DNA from: Euonymus europaeus
Taxonomy: Eukaryota > Streptophyta > Magnoliopsida > Celastrales > Celastraceae
Direction of reading: 5' to 3'
DNA length: 64,000 nt
Assembly (NCBI GenBank): GCA_963580455.1
Contig: OY756972.1
Coordinates: 759,001 to 823,000 of the forward strand
The position numbers were made by a program, and so were the translations under genes. Below, one piece after another: positions 1-11,935 of this stretch; within the stretch, counting starts at the first letter, position 1, and each line of letters opens with the position of its first letter. The notes under the pieces were generated by a model. It was not told where the DNA came from, did no database searches, and saw only the letters and a program-made list of their open reading frames with translations.

Positions 1-173
1 TTAGCCGCGCAATGTGGTTTCTTTACGTAAACGGTTTTATGAATATCCGTTGACTCCGGGTTCTGAATTCGGTGATTTTTAGTTTGATTTCACACTACTT
101 TTTGTGCTCTACAATCCTGGCATTTCGGATTTTGATTTCAGAACTCGTGGCTAGTAGGTCTCGATTCACCTAT

Positions 174-3100
174 TTAGCCGCGAAATGTGGTTTCTTTACG
201 TCAACGGTTTTGTGAATATCCGTTGACTCCGAGTTCTGAATTCGGTGATTTTTTGCTTGATTACACACTACTTTTCGAGCTCTACTATCCTAGCGTTTCG
301 GATTTTGATTTCAGAACTCGTGGCTAGTGGGTCTCGTTTCACCTAGTTAGCCGCGAAATGTGGTTTCTTTATGTAAACGATTTTATGAATATCCGTTGAC
401 TTCGAGTTCTGAATTCGATGATTTTGAGCTTGATTTCACACTACTTTTCGAGCTCTACAATCCTGGGTTTTCGGATTTTGATTTCAGAACTCGTGGCTAG
501 TTGGTCTCGTTTCACCTAGTTAGCCGCGAAATGTGGTTTCTTTACGTAAACGGTTTTATGAATATCCGTTGACTCCGAGTTCTGAATTCGGTGATTTTTA
601 GCTTGATTTCACACTACTTTTCGAGCTCTACAATCTTGGGTTTTCGGTTTTCGTTTTCAGAACTCGTGGCTAGTAGGTCTCGTTTCATCTAGTTAGCCGC
701 GAAATGTGGTTTCTTTACGAAAACAGTTTTATGAATATCCGTTGACTCCGAGTTCTGAATTCGGTGATTTTTAGCTTGATTTCACACTACTTTTCGAGCT
801 CTACAATCCTGGTGTTTCGGATTTTCATTTCAGAACTCGTGGCTAGTAGGTCTCGTTTCACCTAGTTAGGCGCGAAATATAGTCTCTTTACGTAAACGGT
901 TTTATGAATATCCGTTGACTCCGAGTTCTGAATTCGGTGATTTTTAGCTTGATTTCACACTACTTTTCGAGCTCTACAATCCTGGCATTTTGGATTTTGA
1001 TTTCAGAACTCGTGGCTAGTAGGTCTTGATTCACCTATTTAGCCGCGAAATGTGATTTCTTTACGTAAACGGTTTTGTGAATATCCTTTGACTCTGAGTT
1101 CTAAATTCGGTGATTTTTTTCTTGATTACACACTACTTTTCGATCTCTACTATCCTAGCGTTTCGAATTTTGATTTCAGAACTCGTGGCTAGTAGGTCTC
1201 GTTTCACCTAGTTAGCCGCGAAATGTGGTTTCTTTACGTAAACGGTTTTATGAATATCCGTTGACTCCGACTTCTGAATTCGGTGATTTTTAGCTTGATT
1301 TCACACTACTTTTCGAGCTCTATAATCCTGGCATTTCGGATTTTGATTTCAGAACTCGTGGCTAGTAGGTCTCGATTAACCTATTTAGCCGCGAAACGTG
1401 GTTTCTTTACGTAAACGGTTTTATGAATATCCGTTGACTCCGAGTTCTGAATTCGGTGATTTTTAGCATGATTTCACACTACTTTTCGAGCTCTACAATC
1501 CTGGTGATTCGGATTTTGATTTCAGAACTCGTGGCTAGTAGGTCTCGTTTCACCTAGTTAGCCGCGAAATGTGGTTTCTTTACGTAAACGGTTTTATGAA
1601 TATCCGTTGACTCCGGGTTCTGAATTCGGTGATTTTTAGCTTGATTTCACACTACTTTTCGAGCTCTACAATCCTGGCATTTTGGATTTTGATTTCAGAA
1701 CTCGTGGCTAGTAGGTCTCGATTCACCTATTTAGCCGCGAAATATGGTTTCTTTACGTAAACGGTTTTATGAATATCCGTTGACTCCGAGTTCTGAATTC
1801 GGTGATTTTTAGCTTGATTTCACACTACTTTTCGAGCTCTACAATCCAGGCATTTCGGATTTTGATTTCAGAAGTCGTGGCTAGTAGGTCTCGATTCACC
1901 TATTTAGCCGCGAAATGTGGTTTCTTTACGTCAACGGTTTTGTGAATATCCGTTGACTCCGAGTTCTGAATTCGGTGATTTTTTGCTTGATTACACACTA
2001 CTTTTCGAGCTCTACTATCCTAGCGTTTCGGATTTTGATTTCAGAACTCGTGGCTAGTGGGTCTCGTTTCACCTAGTTAGCCGCGAAATGTGGTTTCTTT
2101 ATGTAAACGGTTTTATGAATATCCGTTGACTTCGAGTTCTGAATTCGATGATTTTGAGCTTGATTTCACACTACTTTTCGAGCTCTACAATCCTGGGTTT
2201 TCGGATTTTGATTTCAGAACTCGTGGCTAGTTGGTCTCGTTTCACCTAGTTAGCCGCGAAATGTGGTTTCTTTACGTAAACGGTTTTATGAATATCCGTT
2301 GACTCCGAGTTCTGAATTCGGTGATTTTTAGCTTGATTTCACACTACTTTTCGAGCTCTACAATCTTGGGTTTTCGGTTTTCGTTTTCAGAACTCGTGGC
2401 TAGTAGGTCTCGTTTCATCTAGTTAGCCGCGAAATGTGGTTTCTTTACGAAAACAGTTTTATGAATATCCGTTGACTCCGAGTTCTGAATTCGGTGATTT
2501 TTAGCTTGATTTCACACTACTTTTCAAGCTCTACAATCCTGGTGTTTCGGATTTTCATTTCAGAACTCGTGGCTAGTAGGTCTCGTTTCACCTAGTTAGG
2601 CGCGAAATATAGTCTCTTTACGTAAACGGTTTTATGAATATCCGTTGACTCCGAGTTCTGAATTCGGTGATTTTTAGCTTGATTTCACACTACTTTTCGA
2701 GCTCTACAATCCTGGCATTTTGGATTTTGATTTCAGAACTCGTGGCTAGTAGGTCTTGATTCACCTATTTAGCCGCGAAATGTGGTTTCTTTACGTAAAC
2801 GGTTTTGTGAATATCCGTTGACTCTGAGTTCTAAATTCGGTGATTTTTTTCTTGATTACACACTACTTTTCGATCTCTACTATCCTAGCGTTTCGGATTT
2901 TGATTTCAGAACTCGTGGCTAGTAGGTCTCGTTTCACCTAGTTAGCCGCGAAATGTGGTTTCTTTACGTAAACGGTTTTATGAATATCCGTTGACTCCGA
3001 CTTCTGAATTCGGTGATTTTTAGCTTGATTTCACACTACTTTTCGAGCTCTATAATCCTGGCATTTCGGATTTTGATTTCAGAACTCGTGGCTAGTAGGT

Positions 3101-3633
3101 CTCGATTAACCTATTTAGCCGCGAAACGTGGTTTCTTTACGTAAACGGTTTTATGAATATCCGTTGACTCCGAGTTCTGAATTCGGTGATTTTTAGCATG
3201 ATTTCACACTACTTTTCGAGCTCTACAATCCTGGTGATTCGGATTTTGATTTCAGAACTCGTGGCTAGTAGGTCTCGTTTCACCTAGTTAGCCGCGAAAT
3301 GTGGTTTCTTTACGTAAACGGTTTTATGAATATCCGTTGACTCCGGGTTCTGAATTCGGTGATTTTTAGCTTGATTTCACACTACTTTTCGAGCTCTACA
3401 ATCCTGGCATTTTGGATTTTGATTTCAGAACTCGTGGCTAGTAGGTCTCGATTCACCTATTTAGCCGCGAAATATGGTTTCTTTACGTAAACGGTTTTAT
3501 GAATATCCGTTGACTCCGAGTTCTGAATTCGGTGATTTTTAGCTTGATTTCACACTACTTTTCGAGCTCTACAATCCAGGCATTTCGGATTTTGATTTCA
3601 GAAGTCGTGGCTAGTAGGTCTCGATTCACCTAT
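174..3633 (+). repeat. 10-mer higher-order repeat, two tandem copies (2 x 1,730 bp)
   Basis: Copy 1 spans 174-1,903 and copy 2 spans 1,904-3,633. They share rare variants at exactly 1,730 bp spacing: ACGTCAACGG (199 and 1,929), GATTTTGAGC, CCTGGTGATTCGG, CGAAATATAGTCTC and GACTCTGAGTTCTAAATTC. Reading both copies side by side I noticed only about five substitutions, for example at 399/2,129, 796/2,526, 1,053/2,783, 1,087/2,817 and 1,166/2,896. That is roughly 99.7% identity, far above identity between neighbouring monomers. The unit at 3,634 resembles the first unit of a third copy, but the next unit does not follow the pattern, so the HOR stops after two copies. Confidence 0.93.
866..1038 (+). 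repeat. Representative GGCGCG-type monomer (left-domain marker)
   Basis: This unit begins TTAGGCGCGAAATAT instead of TTAGCCGCGAAATGT, followed in most copies by GGTCTCTTTACG in place of GGTTTCTTTACG (this copy has AGTCTC). The class recurs through the left domain, for example near 2,596, 6,920, 9,690, 12,803, 17,300, 20,240, 25,083, 29,749, 31,480, 34,938 and finally 41,336. I did not see it to the right of 41.4 kb, so it helps define the domain boundary. Its reverse strand reads TTTCGCGC, which happens to match the E2F-type consensus TTTSSCGC. No function is claimed. Confidence 0.85.
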
Positions 3634-3979
3634 TTAGCCGCGAAATGTGGTTTCTTTACGTAAACGGTTTTGTGAATATCCGTTGACTCCGAGTTCTCAA
3701 TTCGGTGATTTTTTGCTTGATTACACACTACTTTTCGAGCTCTACTATCCTAGCGTTTCGGATTTTGATTTCAGAACTCGTGGCTAGTAGGTCTCGTTTC
3801 ACCTAGTTAGCCGCGAAATGTGGTTTCTTTACGTAAACGGTTTTATGAATATCCGTTGACTCCGAGTTCTGAATTCGGTGATTTTTAGCTTGATTTCACA
3901 CTACTTTTCGAGCTCTACAATCCAAGTGTTTCGGATTTTGATTTCAGAACTCGTGGCTAGTAGGTCTCGTTTCACCCAG

Positions 3980-4850
3980 TTAGCCGCGCAATGTGGTTTC
4001 TTTACGTAAACGGTTTTATGAATATCCGTTGACTCCGGGTTCTGAATTCGGTGATTTTTAGCTTGATTTCACACTACTTTTTGAGCTCTACAATCCTGGC
4101 ATTTCGGATTTTGATTTCGGAACTCGTGGCTAGTAGGTCTCGATTCACCTATTTAGCCGCGAAATGTGGTTTCTTTACGTAAACGGTTTTGTGAATATCC
4201 GTTGACTCCGAGTTCTGAATTCAGTGATTTTTTGCTTGATTACACACTACTTTTCGAGCTCTACTATCCTAGCTTTTTGGATTTTGATTTCAGAACTCGT
4301 GGCTAGTAGGTCTCGTTTCACCTAGTTAGCCGCGAAATGTGCTTTCTTTATGTAAACGGTTTTATGAATATCCGTTGACTTCGAGTTCTGAATTCGATGA
4401 TTTTTAGCTTGATTTCACACTACTTTTCGAGCTCTACAATCCTGTTTTTTCGGATTTTGATTTCAGAACTCGTGGCTAATTGGTCTCGTTTCACCTAGTC
4501 AGCCGCGAAATGTGATTTCTTTACGTAAACGGTTTTATGAATATCCGTTGACTCCGAGTTCTGAATTCGGTGATTTTTAGCTTGATTTCACACTACTTTT
4601 CGAGCTCTACAATCTTCGGTTTTCGGTTTTCGTTTTCAGAACTCGTGGCTAGTAGGTCTCGTTTCATCTAGTTAGCCGCGAAATGTGGTTTCTTTACGTA
4701 AACAGTTTTATGAATATCCGTTGACTCCGAGTTCTGAATTCCGTGATTTTTAGCTTGATTTCACACTACTTTTCGAGCTCTACAATCCTGGTGTTTCGGA
4801 TTTTGATTTCAGAACTCGTGGCTAGTAGGTCTCGTTTCACCTAGTTAGGC
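3980..4850 (+). repeat. Older, diverged copy of the block starting at base 1
   Basis: Unit 24 (3,980) shares the rare start CCGCGCAATG with the first unit of the window, exactly 23 units (3,979 bp) away. The next units follow the same order of rare types: a B unit, then a unit with TTTATGTAAACGG, GACTTCGAG and GAATTCGATG (4,326, like 347), then a CGGTTTTCGTTTTCAG unit (like 520). They carry more differences than the 174-3,633 pair, for example GATTTTTAGC for GATTTTGAGC and CCTGTTTTTTCGG for CCTGGGTTTTCGG. This is therefore an earlier duplication of the same ancestral block. The right-hand limit is approximate. Confidence 0.7.
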
Positions 4851-6055
4851 GCGAAATGTGGTTTCTTTACGTAAACAGTTTTATGAATATCCGTTGACTC
4901 CGAGTTCTGAATTCAGTGATTTATAGCTTGATTTCACACTACTTTTCGAGATGTACAATCCTGGTGTTTCGAATTTTGATTTCAGAACTCGTGGCTAGTA
5001 GGTCTCGTTTCACCAAGTTTGCCGCGAAATGTGGTTTCTTTACGTTAACGGTTTTATGAATATCCGTTGACTCCGAGTTCTGAATTCGGTGATTTTTAGC
5101 TTGATTTCACACTACTTTTCGAGCTCTACAATCTCGGAATTTCGGATTTTGATTTCAGAACTCGTGGCTAGTAGGTCTCGTTTCATCTAGTTAGCCGCGA
5201 AATGTGGTTTCTTTACGAAAACAGTTTTATGAATATCCGTTGACTCCGAGTTCTGAATTCGGTGATTTTTACCTTGATTTCACACTACTTTTCGAGCTCT
5301 ACAATCCTGGCATTTTGGATTTTGATTTCAGAACTCGTGGCTAGTAGGTCTCGATTCACCTATTTAGCCGCGAAATGTGGTTTCTTTACGTAAACGGTTT
5401 TGTGAATATCCGTTGACTCCGAGTTCTGAATTCGGTGATTTTTTGCTTGATTACACACTACTTTTCGAGCTCTACTATCCTAGCGTTTCGGATTTTGATT
5501 TCAGAACTCGTGGCTAGTAGGTCTCGTTTCACCTAGTTAGCCGCGAAATATGGTTTCTTTACATAAACGGTTTTATGAATATCCGTTGACTCCGACTTCT
5601 GAATTCGGTGATTTTTAGCTTGATTTCACACTACTTTTCGAGCTCTATAATCCTGGCATTTCGGATTTTGATTTCAGAAGTCGTGGCTAGTAGGTCTCGA
5701 TTAACCTATTTGGCCGCGAAACGTGGTTTCTTTACGTAAACGGTTTTATGAATATCCGTTGACTCCGAGTTCTGAATTCGGTGATTTTTAGATTGATTTC
5801 ACACTAATTTTCGAGCTCTACAATCCTGGTGTTTCGGATTTTGATTTCAGAACTCGTGGCTAGTAGGTCTCGTTTCGCCTAGTTAGCCGCGAAATGTGGT
5901 TTCTTTACGTAAACGGTTTTATGAATATCCGTTGACTCCGGGTTCTGAATTCGGTGATTTTTAGCTTGATTTCACACTACTTTTCGAGCTCTACAATCCT
6001 GGCATTTTGGATTTTGATTTCAGAACTCGTGGCTAGTAGGTCTCGATTCACCTAT

Positions 6056-8995
6056 TTAGCCGCGAAATGTGGTTTCTTTACGTAAACGGTTTTGTGAATA
6101 TCCGTTGACTCCGAGTTCTGAATTCGGTGATTTTTTGCTTGATTACACACTACTTTTCGAGCTCTACTATCCTAGCATTTCGGATTTTGATTTCAGAACT
6201 CGTGGCTAGTAGGTCTCGTTTCACCTAGTTAGCCGCGAAATGTGGTTTCTTTACGTAAACGGTTTTATGAATATCCGTTGACTCCGAGTTCTGAATTCGG
6301 TGATTTTTAGCTTGATTTCACACTACTTTTCGAGCTCTACAATCTTGGGTTCTCGGTTTTCGATTTCAAAACTCGTGGCTAGTAGGTCTCGTTTCATCTA
6401 GTTAGCCGCGAAATGTGGTTTCTTTACGTAAATAGTTTTATGAATATCCGTTGACTCCGAGTTCTGAATTCAGTGATTTATAGCTTGATTTCACACTACT
6501 TTTCGAGATGTACAATCCTGGTGTTTCGAATTTTGATTTCAGAACTCGTGGCTAGTAGGTCTCGTTTCACCTAGTTAGCCGCGAAATGTGGTTTCTTTAC
6601 GTAAACGGTTTTATGAATATCCGTTGACTCCGAGTTCTGAATTCGGTGATTTTTAGCTTGATTTCACACTACTTTTCGAGCTCTACAATCTCAGAATTTC
6701 GGATTTTGATTTCAGAACTCGTGGCTAGTAGGTCTCGTTTCATATAGTTAGCCGCGAAATGTGGTTTCTTTACGAAAACAGTTTTATGAATATCCGTTGA
6801 CTCCGAGTTCTGAATTCGGTGATTTTTAGCTTGATTCACAATACTTTTCGAGCTCTACAATCCTGGTGTTTCGGATTTTGATTTCAGAACTCGTGGCTAG
6901 TAGGTCTCGTTTCACCTAGTTAGGCGCGAAATATGGTCTCTTTACGTAAACGGTTTTATGAATATCCGTTGACTCCGAGTTCTGAATTCGGTGATTTTTA
7001 GCTTGATTTCACACTACTTTTCGAGCTCTACAATCCTGGCATTTTGGATTTTGATTTCAGAACTCGTGGCTAGTAGGTCTCGATTCACCTATTTAGCCGC
7101 GAAATGTGGTTTCTTTACGTAAACGGTTTTGTGAATATCCGTTGACTCCGAGTTCTGAATTCGGTGATTTTTTGCTTGATTACACACTACTTTTCGAGCT
7201 CTACTATCCTAGCGTTTCGGATTTTGATTTCAGAACTCGTGGCTAGTAGGTCTCGTTTCACCTAGTTAGCCGCGAAATGTGGTTTCTTTACTTAAACGGT
7301 TTTATGAATATCCGTTGACTCCGACTTCTGAATTCGGTGATTTTTAACTTGATTTCACACTACTTTTCGAGCTCTATAATCCTGGCATTTCGGATTTTGA
7401 TTTCAGAACTCGTGGCTAGTTGGTCTCGTTTCACCTAGTTAGCCGCGAAATGTGGTTTCTTTACGTAAACGGTTTTATGAATATCCGTTGACTCCGAGTT
7501 CTGAATTCGGTGATTTTTAGCTTGATTTCACACTACCTTTCGAGCTCTACAATCTTGGGTTTTCGGTTTTCGATTTCAGAACTCGTGGCTAGTAGGTCTC
7601 GTTTCATCTAGTTAGCCGCGAAATGTGGTTTCTTTACGAAAACAGTTTTATGAATATCCGTTGACTCCGAGTTCTGAATTCGGTGATTTTTAGCTTGATT
7701 TCACACTACTTTTCGAGCTCTACAATCCTGGTGTTTCGGATTTTGATTTCAGAACTCGTGGCTAGTAGGTTTCGTTTCACCTAGTTAGCCGCAAAATGTG
7801 GTTTCTTTACGTAAACGGTTTTATGAATATCCGTTGACTCCGAGTTCTGAATTCGGTGATTTTTAGCTTGATTTCACACTACTTTTCGAGCTCTACAATC
7901 CTGGTGTTTCGGATTTTGATTTCAGAACTCGTGGCTAGTAGGTCTCGTTTCACCTAGTTAGGCGCGAATTATGGTCTCTTTACGTAAACGGTTTTATGAA
8001 TATCCGTTGACTCCGAGTTCTGAATTCGGTGATTTTTAGCTTGATTTCACACTACTTTTCGAACTCTACAATCCTGGCATTTTGGATTTTGATTTCAGAA
8101 CTCGTGGCTAGTAGGTCTCGTTTCACCTAGTTAGCCGCGAAATGTGGTTTCTTTACGTAAACGGTTTTATGAATATCCGTTGACACCGACTTCTGAATTC
8201 GGTGATTTTTAGCTTGATTTCACACTACTTTTCGAGCTCTATAATCCTGGCATTTCGGATTTTGATTTCAGAAGTCGTGGCTAGTATGTCTCGATTAACC
8301 TATTTGGCCGCGAAACGTGGTTTCTTTACGTAAACGGTTTTATGAATATCCGTTGACTCCGAGTTCTGAATTCGGTGATTTTTAGCATGATTTCACACTA
8401 CTTTTCGAGCTCTACAATCCTGGTGTTTCGGATTTTGATTTCAGAACTCGTGGCTAGTAGGTCTCGTTTCGCCTAGTTAGCCGCGAAATGTGGTTTCTTT
8501 ACGTAAACGGTTTTATGAATATCCGTTGACTCCGGGTTCTGAATTCGGTGATTTTTAGCTTGATTTCACACTACTTTTCGAGCTCTACAATCCTGGAATT
8601 TCGGATTTTGATTTCAGAACTCGTGGCTAGTAGGTCTCGATTCACCTATTTAGCCGCGAAATGTGGTTTCTTTACGTAAACGGTTTTATGAATATCCGTT
8701 GACTCCGAGTTCTGAATTCGGTGATTTTTAGCTTGATTTCACACTACTTTTCGAGCTCTACAATCCAGGCATTTCGGATTTTGATTTCAGAACACGTGGC
8801 TAGTAGGTCTCGATTCACCTATTTAGCCGCGAAATGTGGTTTCTTTACGTAAACGGTTTTGTGAATATCCGTTGACTCCGAGTTCTCAATTCGGTGATTT
8901 TTTGCTTGATTACACACTACTTTTCGAGCTCTACTATCCTAGCGTTTCGGATTTTGATTTCAGAACTCGTGGCTAGTAGGTCTCGTTTCACCTAG
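6056..8995 (+). repeat. 17-monomer block, copy 1 of a pair 5,880 bp apart
   Basis: This 2,940-bp block recurs at 11,936-14,875. Both copies contain, in order, a B unit, a CTTGGG unit with TTTCAAAACTCG, a CGAGATGTAC unit, a CGAAAACAG unit followed by a 172-bp unit with GATTCACA or GATTCACAC, a GGCGCG unit, a GCAAAATG unit (7,791 and 13,671), and a GACACCGAC unit. Scattered single-base differences exist, such as TCTCGG/TTTCGG and CTGGAATT/CTGGCATT. Similarity fails just before 6,056 and again from about 9,054, where GAGTTCTG faces GACTTCTG and the following variants differ. The spacing is 34 units less two 1-bp deletions. Confidence 0.85.
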
Positions 8996-11935
8996 TTAGC
9001 CGCGAAATGTGGTTTCTTTACGTAAACGGTTTTATGAATATCCGTTGACTCCGAGTTCTGAATTCGGTGATTTTTAGCTTGATTTCACACTACTTTTCGA
9101 GCTCTACAATCTTGGGTTTTCGGTTTTCGATTTCAAAACTCGTGGCTAGTAGGTCTCGTTTCATCTAGTTAGCCGCGAAATGTGGTTTCTTTACGTAAAC
9201 AGTTTTATGAATATCCGTTGACTCCGAGTTCTGAATTCAGTGATTTATAGCTTGATTTCACACTACTTTTCGAGATGTACAATCCTGGTGTTTCGAATTT
9301 TGATTTCAGAACTCGTGGCTATTAGGTCTCGTTTCACCTAGTTAGCCGCGAAATGTGGTTTCTTTACGTAAACGGTTTTATGAATATCCGTTGACTCCGA
9401 GTTCTGAATTCGGTGATTTTTAGCTTGATTTCACACTACTTTTCGAGCTCTACAATCTAGGAATTTCGGATTTTGATTTCAGAACTCGTGGCTAGTAGGT
9501 CTCGTTTCATCTAGTTAGCCGCGAAATGTGGTTTCTTTACGAAAACAGTTTTATGAATATCCGTTGACTCCGAGTTCTGAATTCGGTGATTTTTAGCTTG
9601 ATTCACACTACTTTTCGAGCTCTACAATCCTGGTGTTTCGGATTTTGATTTCAGAACTCGTGGCTAGTAGGTCTCGTTTCACCTAGTTAGGCGCGAAATA
9701 TGGTCTCTTTACGTAAACGGTTTTATGAATATCCGTTGACTCCGAGTTCTGAATTCGGTGATTTTTAGCTTGATTTCACACTACTTTTCGAGCTCTACAA
9801 TCCAGGCATTTTGGATTTTGATTTCAGAACTCGTGGCTAGTAGGTCTCGATTCACCTATTTAGCCGCGAAATGTGGTTTCTTTACGTAAACGGTTTTGTG
9901 AATATCCGTTGACTCCGAGTTCTGAATTCGGTGATTTTTTGCTTGATTACACACTACTTTTCGAGCTCTACTATCCTAGCGTTTCGGATTTTGATTTCAG
10001 AACTCGTGGCTAGTAGGTCTCGTTTCACCTAGTTAGCCGCGAAATGTGGTTTCTTTACGTAAACGGTTTTATGAATATCCGTTGACTCCGACTTCTGAAT
10101 TCGGTGATTTTTAGCTTGATTTCACACTACTTTTCGAGCTCTATAATCCTGGCATTTCGGATTTTGATTTCAGAACTCGTGGCTAGTTGGTCTCGTTTCA
10201 CCTAGTTAGGCGCGAAATATGGTCTCTTTACGTAAACGGTTTTATTAATATCCGTTGACTCCGAGTTCTGAATTCGGTGATTTTTAGCTTGATTTCACAC
10301 TACTTTTCGAGCTCTACAATCCAGGCATTTTGGATTTTGATTTCAGAACTCGTGGCTAGTAGGTCTCGATTCACCTATTTAGCCGCGAAATGTGGTTTCT
10401 TTACGTAAACGGTTTTATGAATATCCGTTGACTCCGAGTTCTGAATTCGGTGATTTTTAGCTTGATTTCACACTACTTTTCGAGCTCTACAATCCAGGCA
10501 TTTCGGATTTTGATTTCAGAACTCGTGGCTAGTAGGTCTCGATTCACCTATTTAGCCGCGAAATGTGGTTTCTTTACGTAAACGGTTTTGTGAATATCCG
10601 TTGACTCCGAGTTCTCAATTCGGTGATTTTTTGCTTGATTACACACTACTTTTCGAGCTCTACTATCCTAGCGTTTCGGATTTTGATTTCAGAACTCGTG
10701 GCTAGTAGGTCTCGTTTCACCTAGTTAGCCGCGAAATGTGGTTTCTTTACGTAAACGGTTTTATGAATATCCGTTGACTCCGAGTTCTGAATTCGGTGAT
10801 TTTTAGCTTGATTTCACACTACTTTTCGAGCTCTACAATCTTGGGTTTTCGGTTTTCGATTTCAAAACTCGTGGCTAGTAGGTCTCGTTTCATCTAGTTA
10901 GCCGCGAAATGTGGTTTCTTTACGTAAACAGTTTTATGAATATCCGTTGACTCCGAGTTCTGAATTCAGTGATTTATAGCTTGATTTCACACTACTTTTC
11001 GAGATGTACAATCCTGGTGTTTCGAATTTTGATTTCAGAACTCGTGGCTAGTAGGTCTCGTTTCACCTAGTTAGCCGCGAAATGTGGTTTCTTTACGTAA
11101 ACGGTTTTATGAATATCCGTTGACTCCGAGTTCTGAATTCGGTGATTTTTAGCTTGATTTCACACTACTTTTCGAGCTCTACAATCTAGGAATTTCGGAT
11201 TTTGATTTCAGAACTCGTGGCTAGTAGGTCTCGATTCACCTATTTAGCCGCGAAATGTGGTTTCTTTACGTAAACGGTTTTGTGAATATCCGTTGACTCC
11301 GAGTTCTGAATTCGGTGATTTTTTGCTTGATTACACACTACTTTTCGAGCTCTACTATCCTAGCGTTTCGGATTTTGATTTCAGAACTCGTGGCTAGTAG
11401 GTCTCGTTTCACCTAGTTAGCCGCGAAATGTGGTTTCTTTACGTAAACGGTTTTATGAATATCCGTTGACTCCGACTTCTGAATTCGGTGATTTTTAGCT
11501 TGATTTCACACTACTTTTCGAGCTCTATAATCCTGGCATTTCGGATTTTGATTTCAGAACTCGTGGCTAGTTGGTCTCGTTTCACCTAGTTAGGCGCGAA
11601 ATATGGTCTCTTTACGTAAACGGTTTTATTAATATCCGTTGACTCCGAGTTCTGAATTCGGTGATTTTTAGCTTGATTTCACACTACTTTTCGAGCTCTA
11701 CAATCCAGGCATTTTGGATTTTGATTTCAGAACTCGTGGCTAGTAGGTCTCGATTCACCTATTTAGCCGCGAAATGTGGTTTCTTTACGTAAACGGTTTT
11801 ATGAATATCCGTTGACTCCGAGTTCTGAATTCGGTGATTTTTAGCTTGATTTCACACTACTTTTCGAGCTCTACAATCCAGGCATTTCGGATTTTGATTT
11901 CAGAACTCGTGGCTAGTAGGTCTCGATTCACCTAT